NCBI GenBank assembly: GCA_913060865.1
Contig: CAJXTU010000010.1
Coordinates: 26,816-90,815, forward strand
Length of the DNA stretch: 64,000 nucleotides
DNA from: an uncultured Cycloclasticus sp.
Lineage (GTDB): Bacteria > Pseudomonadota > Gammaproteobacteria > Methylococcales > Cycloclasticaceae
Direction of reading: 5' to 3'
Part shown: one piece after another, positions 58,954 through 64,000 of the stretch
How the letters are laid out: every line of letters begins with the position of its first letter
How positions within the stretch are numbered: position 1 is the stretch's first letter
Notes under the pieces: model-generated
What the model saw: the letters and a program-made list of their open reading frames with translations, nothing else
Told to the model about the DNA's origin: nothing
Database searches by the model: none
Program-made: the position numbers and the translations under genes

Positions 58954-59700
58954 ATGAGTGATTCTTCGGTACTTTCTTTATCGATTGAAAAGCTGAGCTA
59001 TGCTTATGGTAACAAGGCAGCATTAACGAATGTAAATTTATCAATTATGCCGGGTGAGTGCGCGATTCTACTAGGGCCCAACGGTGCAGGGAAGTCGACA
59101 TTATTCTCATTAATCACACATTTGTATAACAGCCGCGAGGGTAAAATTTTTATTAAAGGCTACGACGTTAAACGTCAGTCTTGTCAGGCATTGGCTAAAT
59201 TAGGTGTGGTTTTTCAACAGACCACCTTAGATATGGATTTAAGTGTTCTTCAAAATCTTTATTACCACGCTTCTTTACAGGGTATGACACGTAAACAAGC
59301 GACATACCGAATTGAAGAAGAATTAGACAGGCAGGGAATGCTAGCCCGTAAAAATGAAAGGGTGCGCCAGCTTAATGGTGGGCATCGACGACGTGTTGAG
59401 ATTGCGAGGGCATTGTTACATAAACCATCCTTATTGTTATTGGACGAGCCAACGGTTGGTTTGGACGTGCCTAGTCGTAAAGGTATTGTGGAGCATGTTC
59501 ATGCTTTATGTGAGAACGATGAGCTATCGGTTCTTTGGGCAACGCACTTGATCGATGAAATATACCCTAGCGATAAGTTAATAGTGCTGCACGAAGGTGA
59601 AATCAAGGCACAGGGCTCGGTTAATGATGTATGCGATGGTGAGTCGACAGACGATATCTCAAAAGCCTTTAAGCACTTAACGCAGGATTCGTCGTTATGA
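58954..59700 (+). CDS. ABC transporter ATP-binding subunit, PQQ-alcohol-dehydrogenase type (PedB-like)
   Basis: 248 residues. Walker A GPNGAGKST, Q-loop VVFQQTT, Walker B LLLLDEP and switch histidine in ATHLIDE are all present. The ABC signature is LNGGHRRR rather than LSGGQ, a departure seen here directly. The 4-base overlap with the permease gene shows coupling. Order SBP, propeller, ATPase, permease equals pedA1A2BC. Confidence 0.87.
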   Translation: MSDSSVLSLSIEKLSYAYGNKAALTNVNLSIMPGECAILLGPNGAGKSTLFSLITHLYNSREGKIFIKGYDVKRQSCQALAKLGVVFQQTTLDMDLSVLQNLYYHASLQGMTRKQATYRIEEELDRQGMLARKNERVRQLNGGHRRRVEIARALLHKPSLLLLDEPTVGLDVPSRKGIVEHVHALCENDELSVLWATHLIDEIYPSDKLIVLHEGEIKAQGSVNDVCDGESTDDISKAFKHLTQDSSL

Positions 59701-60506
59701 GACTGGCTCATGCTGTTATTGCATTAAAGGGGATTATAAAACGTGAATTGTGGCGTTTTTTACTCCAACGTGAACGATTTGTTGCTGCGCTGGTTAGGCC
59801 GCTAGTATGGTTGTTTGTATTTGCGGCAGGGTTTCGTTCAACGCTGGGTATAGCGATTATTCCACCGTATGAAACGTACATATTGTATGAAGTATATATT
59901 GCGGCTGGTTTGATCGGTATGATCCAGCTTTTTAACGGCATGCAAAGCTCCCTATCGATGGTATACGACCGTGAAATGGGGAGTATGAAAACCTTGTTAG
60001 TCAGTCCGTTGCCACGTTGGTTTCTGTTAACGGGTAAATTAATGGCGGGAACGTTTGTGTCGATTCTTCAGGCTTACGTGTTTTTACTGATTGCTTGGTT
60101 TTATGATATTCAAGCGCCGTGGTTCGGCTACGTGAGTTTATTTCCTGCGTTAATATTGGCGGGGCTCATGCTAGGAGCGCTGGGTATGTTGTTATCCTCA
60201 TTTATCAAACAGTTAGAGAACTTTGCAGGCGTCATGAATTTCGTTATTTTCCCAATGTTTTTTATGTCCACGGCGCTTTACCCTTTATGGAAAATTAAAG
60301 AGTCGAGCGAATTACTGCATACATTAGCGAGCTATAACCCATTTTCTCAGGCAGTTGAGTTACTTCGTTTTGCGATGTACGGGCAGTTTAATGGCCATGC
60401 TTTTCTTTATACCTTATCGGCGTTTGTGTTTTTTATGACAGTAGCTGTTTGGGGTTATAACCCTTCGAAAGGAATGATGGTTAAAAAAACGGGCGGCCCA
60501 AATTGA
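59697..60506 (+). CDS. ABC-2 type permease, alcohol/PQQ-associated (PedC-like)
   Basis: 269 residues with about six membrane spans of the ABC-2 type (LVRPLVWLFVFAAGFRS; NFAGVMNFVIFPMFFMSTALYPLWKI). This family is usually linked to exporters, yet in this gene cluster it is paired with a periplasmic binding protein. The last gene of the four-gene set; miaB follows after 97 bases with its own weak promoter. Confidence 0.86.
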   Translation: MRLAHAVIALKGIIKRELWRFLLQRERFVAALVRPLVWLFVFAAGFRSTLGIAIIPPYETYILYEVYIAAGLIGMIQLFNGMQSSLSMVYDREMGSMKTLLVSPLPRWFLLTGKLMAGTFVSILQAYVFLLIAWFYDIQAPWFGYVSLFPALILAGLMLGALGMLLSSFIKQLENFAGVMNFVIFPMFFMSTALYPLWKIKESSELLHTLASYNPFSQAVELLRFAMYGQFNGHAFLYTLSAFVFFMTVAVWGYNPSKGMMVKKTGGPN

Positions 60507-60603
60507 ATCGGCTTAAGTTATTGCTTGTTAGTGAAGAATTAGAGGGTGAGTTTTTCTTTAAGCGCCATGAAATAGATGTTTTTTGGTATAAAATGTCGCT
60601 CAT

Positions 60604-61977
60604 ATGACAAAAAAACTTTTTATACGCACACATGGCTGTCAGATGAATGAATATGATTCTGAAAAGATGGCAGATGTGCTTGCTCAATCACATGATTTAG
60701 AGCTCACCGACAATGAGAAAGAAGCGGATGTACTGCTTCTTAATACCTGTTCGATTCGCGAAAAAGCACAGGAGCGTGTTTTTCATCAACTCGGTCGTTG
60801 GCGCCCGTTAAAAGAAAAAAAACCAGAACTGCTCATCGGCGTGGGTGGTTGTGTTGCGAGTCAAGAAGGTAAAGTGATTCGGCGACGAGCGCCGTACGTT
60901 GACGTAGTGTTTGGGCCTCAGACATTACATCGGTTGCCGGCGATGTTAAAAGAAGCACAAACCAAAAAGAAATTAGTGATGGATATTTCTTTTCCGGAAA
61001 TTGAAAAGTTTGATAACTTGCCTGAACCTAGAGCCGAAGGCCCAAAGGCGTTTGTCTCGGTGATGGAAGGTTGTAGTAAGTATTGTACGTTTTGTGTCGT
61101 ACCGTATACGCGCGGAGAAGAAGTAAGTCGGCCATTGGATGACGTGATTGCTGAAGTTTCAAGCTTGGCGGCTCAAGGTGTTAGAGAAGTTAATTTATTA
61201 GGCCAAAACGTTAATGCCTATCGAGGTGAAATGGCCGATGGTGATATGGCTGACTTTGCTTTATTGCTGCATTACGTTGCAGCAATTGATGGTATTGATC
61301 GTATTCGTTACACCACTTCTCACCCTAAAGAATTCTCTGATAGCTTGATTCAAGCTTACGAAGATATTCCTGAGTTGGTGGATCACCTTCATTTGCCTGT
61401 TCAAAGTGGTAGTAATAGCGTGTTGGCTAGAATGAAGCGCGGGCACGAAATTGATATGTACATTGAAAAGCTAGCGCGACTTAAAAAGATTCGCCCTAAT
61501 ATGAGCTTTTCGTCAGATTTTATTATTGGGTTTCCACAAGAAACAGATGATGAATTTGAAGAGACGATTAAATTGATAGAAACAGTTGGTTTTGATTTTT
61601 CATTTAGTTTTATTTTTAGTGCTCGACCTGGTACCCCAGCCGCTGATATGGCGGATGATATTGATATGGCGGTTAAAAAACAACGTCTGGAGCGGTTGCA
61701 AAAGATCATTACTCAGCAAACTGCGGATATATCAAACAGTATGGTTGGAACTGTTCAGCGACTATTAGTAGAAGGTGAGTCTAAGAAAAACTCGTTACAG
61801 ATGACGGGGCGAACGGAAAATAACCGGGTTGTGAATTTTGCTGGCCATGTACGTTTAGCAGGGCAATTTGTTGATGTGTTGATTACCGAAGCGCTGCCGT
61901 ACTCGTTGAGAGGGCGATTAGTTAGTAAAAACAAAGAGCCGGCAATGGATATGAATGAAAGGCGCTCAGTTTCTTAA
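60604..61977 (+). CDS. miaB: tRNA-2-methylthio-N6-dimethylallyladenosine synthase MiaB
   Basis: Radical-SAM methylthiotransferase acting on A37 of tRNAs that read UNN codons. The N-terminal UPF0004 domain supplies C12, C49 and C83 for the auxiliary cluster. The radical-SAM triad is C157, C161 and C164 ([16 protein letters not shown]), with a TRAM domain at the C-terminus. 457 residues. The end overlaps phoH by 23 bases in the conserved miaB-phoH-ybeY-corC order. Confidence 0.97.
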   Translation: MTKKLFIRTHGCQMNEYDSEKMADVLAQSHDLELTDNEKEADVLLLNTCSIREKAQERVFHQLGRWRPLKEKKPELLIGVGGCVASQEGKVIRRRAPYVDVVFGPQTLHRLPAMLKEAQTKKKLVMDISFPEIEKFDNLPEPRAEGPKAFVSVMEGCSKYCTFCVVPYTRGEEVSRPLDDVIAEVSSLAAQGVREVNLLGQNVNAYRGEMADGDMADFALLLHYVAAIDGIDRIRYTTSHPKEFSDSLIQAYEDIPELVDHLHLPVQSGSNSVLARMKRGHEIDMYIEKLARLKKIRPNMSFSSDFIIGFPQETDDEFEETIKLIETVGFDFSFSFIFSARPGTPAADMADDIDMAVKKQRLERLQKIITQQTADISNSMVGTVQRLLVEGESKKNSLQMTGRTENNRVVNFAGHVRLAGQFVDVLITEALPYSLRGRLVSKNKEPAMDMNERRSVS

Positions 61978-62941
61978 ATTGAATAGTCAAAATAAAACAT
62001 TGGATATTAGCTTAGAGCCTGCTAATAACAAACGTTTGGCGAGTTTATGCGGTCAATTCAATGAACATATCACTCAGCTCGAACGCCGTTTACACGTTGA
62101 TGTAAAAAACCGTGGCAACCTTTTTAGTGTGAGTGGTGCTGATGCAGATGTAGCCGCCGCTATTGCGGCGCTGAAAGAATTATATAAAAGTACTGAAAGT
62201 GACCAATTAACGCCAGCAAAGGTGCACCTACTCGTGCAGGAAAATAAAATGGAAGTAGACAAGCAAGTCAATGAAGAAAATTCTATCGTTATCCATACAC
62301 GAAAAAAAATCATTAAGCCGCGTGGTGGTAATCAACAGGCTTATGTCAAAAGTATTTCAAAAAACGACATCGTTTTTGGCATTGGGCCAGCGGGAACGGG
62401 TAAAACTTATCTTGCAGTAGCTTGTGCCGTTGAAGCCTTGCAATCAGAAAAAGTGGCGAGAATTATTTTGGCAAGGCCCGCTGTTGAGGCTGGAGAACGT
62501 TTAGGTTTTTTACCTGGTGATTTGAGTGAAAAAATTAACCCATATTTACGGCCTTTATACGATGCGCTATATGAAATGTTGGGTGTTGAGCGAGTAGAAA
62601 AGCTTATTGAAAAAAATATCATTGAAATTGCGCCTCTTGCTTTTATGCGCGGTAGAACGCTTAACGAAGCGTTTATTATTTTAGATGAGGCGCAAAATAC
62701 AACGCCCGAACAGATAAAGATGTTTCTAACGCGTATCGGCTACGGTTCTACGGTAGTTGTGACAGGTGATATTACACAGATAGATTTACCTGGTCATATG
62801 GAGTCGGGGCTGAAGTTGGTAACGAAGATTTTAAAAAACATTTCGGGCATTAGCTTTACTCATTTTTCAGGTGCAGATGTTGTACGGCACCCGGTTGTTC
62901 AGAAGATTGTTGCTGCTTATGAAAAACACAATCAATCATGA
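61955..62941 (+). CDS. ybeZ: PhoH-like ATPase (YbeZ)
   Basis: 328-residue P-loop ATPase with Walker A GPAGTGKT (144-151) and Walker [13 protein letters not shown]. An N-terminal KH-like segment comes first. Thought to work with YbeY in rRNA processing. The assigned ATG lies inside miaB and has no strong ribosome site; a TTG at 61979 just after the miaB stop is an alternative that would drop 8 residues. Overlaps ybeY by 4 bases. Confidence 0.93.
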   Translation: MKGAQFLKLNSQNKTLDISLEPANNKRLASLCGQFNEHITQLERRLHVDVKNRGNLFSVSGADADVAAAIAALKELYKSTESDQLTPAKVHLLVQENKMEVDKQVNEENSIVIHTRKKIIKPRGGNQQAYVKSISKNDIVFGIGPAGTGKTYLAVACAVEALQSEKVARIILARPAVEAGERLGFLPGDLSEKINPYLRPLYDALYEMLGVERVEKLIEKNIIEIAPLAFMRGRTLNEAFIILDEAQNTTPEQIKMFLTRIGYGSTVVVTGDITQIDLPGHMESGLKLVTKILKNISGISFTHFSGADVVRHPVVQKIVAAYEKHNQS

Positions 62942-63396
62942 CGGTTGATGTGCAAGTGGCGACGGACTGCTCTGAACTACCCGATACACAGATAGTGACC
63001 GACTGGGTTGAGCTTGCTACCAAGCAACGTGAACATGCGGAAGTGGTTGTTAGGTTGGTGGGTGAGCAAGAGTCTGCTGAGTTAAATGAGGCCTATCGTC
63101 AAAAAAAAGGGCCCACCAATGTGTTGAGCTTTCCATTTGAGCGACCTGAAGGTTTACCTGTCGATGCGCTATTAAATGATACCTTGGGTGATTTGGTTAT
63201 TTGTGCGCCCGTGGTTTTGAGTGAAGCTGCGGATCAAGGCAAAACACCATTGACACATTGGGCGCATATGGTGATTCATGGCTGCCTGCATCTACAAGGC
63301 TACGACCATGTCAATGCAAAGGATGCGCAGGTGATGGAAGCACTAGAAATAAAATTATTGGAACAGATAGGAATCAGCAACCCGTATGAGGGTTAA
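62938..63396 (+). CDS. ybeY: Endoribonuclease YbeY
   Basis: 152-residue metal-dependent RNase for 16S rRNA 3-prime maturation and ribosome quality control. The zinc motif HGCLHLQGYDH gives H114, H118 and H124, and the PTNVLSFPFE segment is conserved. Translationally coupled to the phoH-like gene by ATGA. Confidence 0.96.
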   Translation: MTVDVQVATDCSELPDTQIVTDWVELATKQREHAEVVVRLVGEQESAELNEAYRQKKGPTNVLSFPFERPEGLPVDALLNDTLGDLVICAPVVLSEAADQGKTPLTHWAHMVIHGCLHLQGYDHVNAKDAQVMEALEIKLLEQIGISNPYEG

Positions 63397-63404
63397 GACA
63401 TAAA

Positions 63405-63951
63405 ATGAATCAACCGCAAAACGAAAAAATTGAAAACCGTTCTTGGATTGAGCGGCTCGGGCAGGCGTTAATGGGTGAGCCAAAAGGTCGTGAAGATCTT
63501 GTTCAGTTAATGCGCGATGCTGAAAAGCGAGACTTGTTAGGGCATGATGCTTTAGCGATGATTGAGGGCGTGTTGCAAGTGTCTGAATTGCAGGTTCGAG
63601 ATATTATGATTCCTCGTTCGCAGATTATTTTCATCCCTAGAGATGCAGCATTAGAGGATATTTGCCCACGAGTGACTGAATCTGCCCATTCTCGGTTTCC
63701 TGTTCAAGATGAAGAAACATCGCAGGTTGCGGGGATCTTGTTAGCAAAAGATTTGTTGAGTTATGTCGTCGCAGGTGAAGACCAACAGTTTGATGTAAAA
63801 GATGTCATGCGCCCTGCTATTTTTGTACCAGAGAGTAAACGTTTAAATGTGATGTTGCATGAGTTTCGAGCGAATAGAAATCACATGGCTATTGTGATCG
63901 ATGAGTATGGTTCAGTGGCGGGCCTGATTACGATTGAGGATGTTCTTGAGC
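63405..63951 (+). CDS. corC: CorC/HlyC-type transporter-associated protein, 3-prime end lost to adapter
   Basis: About 182 codons of the CBS-pair protein linked to magnesium/cobalt efflux. The N-terminus (WIERLGQALMGEPKGREDLVQLM) and CBS pair (VRDIMIPRSQ...SRFPV; DVMRPAIFVP...IVIDEYGSVAGLITIEDVLE) are clear. After DVLE the frame continues as PVSYTHLRAHETREDLV, which is translated adapter and not protein. The true reading frame should continue into the CorC transporter-associated domain, about 100 residues more. Missing from simple ORF calls because no stop is present. Confidence 0.93.
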
Positions 63952-64000
63952 CTGTCTCTTATACACATCTCCGAGCCCACGAGACCAGAGAGGATCTCGT
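63952..64000 (+). other. Illumina Nextera adapter and index sequence (assembly artefact)
   Basis: 63952-63970 is the 19-base Tn5 mosaic-end read-through (CTGTCTCTTATACACATCT). 63971-63985 is CCGAGCCCACGAGAC, the Nextera read-2 side. 63986-63993 is CAGAGAGG, matching the i7 index N708, and 63994-64000 ATCTCGT begins the P7 sequence. These 49 bases are library sequence, not genome. Confidence 0.97.

Overview
The window is a chromosomal segment of a gammaproteobacterium, dense with housekeeping genes. I see no insertion sequence, prophage, CRISPR array or toxin-antitoxin module. Gene content and order (lipA-lipB-ybeD-dat-dacA; mre/mrd plus divergent gatCAB; hemA-prfA-prmC opposite lolB-ispE-prs-rplY-pth; tRNA-tuf; S10-spc-alpha; miaB-phoH-ybeY-corC) together with a PQQ/lanthanide-type transport cluster suggest a marine methylotroph or hydrocarbon degrader of the Methylophaga/Cycloclasticus kind. 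That placement is inference.

Layout. 1-11.4 kb, almost all minus strand: lipoate synthesis (lipA, lipB), a D-amino-acid transaminase and a complete side-wall elongation set (dacA, rlpA, mltB, rodA, mrdA, mreD, mreC, mreB). 11.5-15.1 kb, plus: gatCAB amidotransferase and a small lipoprotein. 15.1-18.8 kb, minus: JAMM protease, prmC, prfA, hemA. 18.9-24.5 kb, plus: TPR lipoprotein, lolB, ispE, tRNA-Gln, prs, rplY, pth. 24.5-39.5 kb, plus: tRNA-Tyr, tRNA-Gly, tRNA-Thr, tuf, then the S10/spc/alpha ribosomal series from rpsJ to rplQ, closed by a large palindromic terminator. 39.5-45.1 kb: ferredoxin fdxA, a TSUP permease, cysB, a [4Fe-4S]-type APS reductase, gshA and a secreted nuclease. 45.1-48.7 kb, minus: tungstate transporter tupABC with moeA. 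48.8-55.5 kb, plus: acuI, a PilZ protein, an alkyltransferase-like protein and the large NAD-glutamate dehydrogenase. 55.6-56.4 kb, minus: an alpha/beta hydrolase. 56.4-60.5 kb, plus: a probable small RNA, then a four-gene ABC cluster of the type tied to PQQ alcohol dehydrogenases and lanthanide uptake. 60.6 kb to the end, plus: miaB, phoH, ybeY and a corC gene that is cut off.

Points that matter most. (1) The last 49 bases are Illumina Nextera adapter with an index and the start of P7, so the apparent C-terminus of CorC is an artefact. (2) The single tuf has tufB-type upstream context and tufA-type downstream context; the usual block between the two copies (tRNA-Trp, secE, nusG, rplKAJL, rpoBC, rpsLG, fusA) is absent, which looks like assembly collapse across identical tuf repeats. 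(3) mreC has no ATG, GTG or TTG where its conserved N-terminus begins; homology and the ribosome-binding site point to an ATA start. (4) 56469-56592 has a promoter, a 9-bp stem, a pyrimidine-rich linker and an intrinsic terminator but no ORF: a candidate undescribed sRNA upstream of the lanthanide/PQQ-type transporter. (5) pth carries a terminator-like hairpin inside its first 25 codons.
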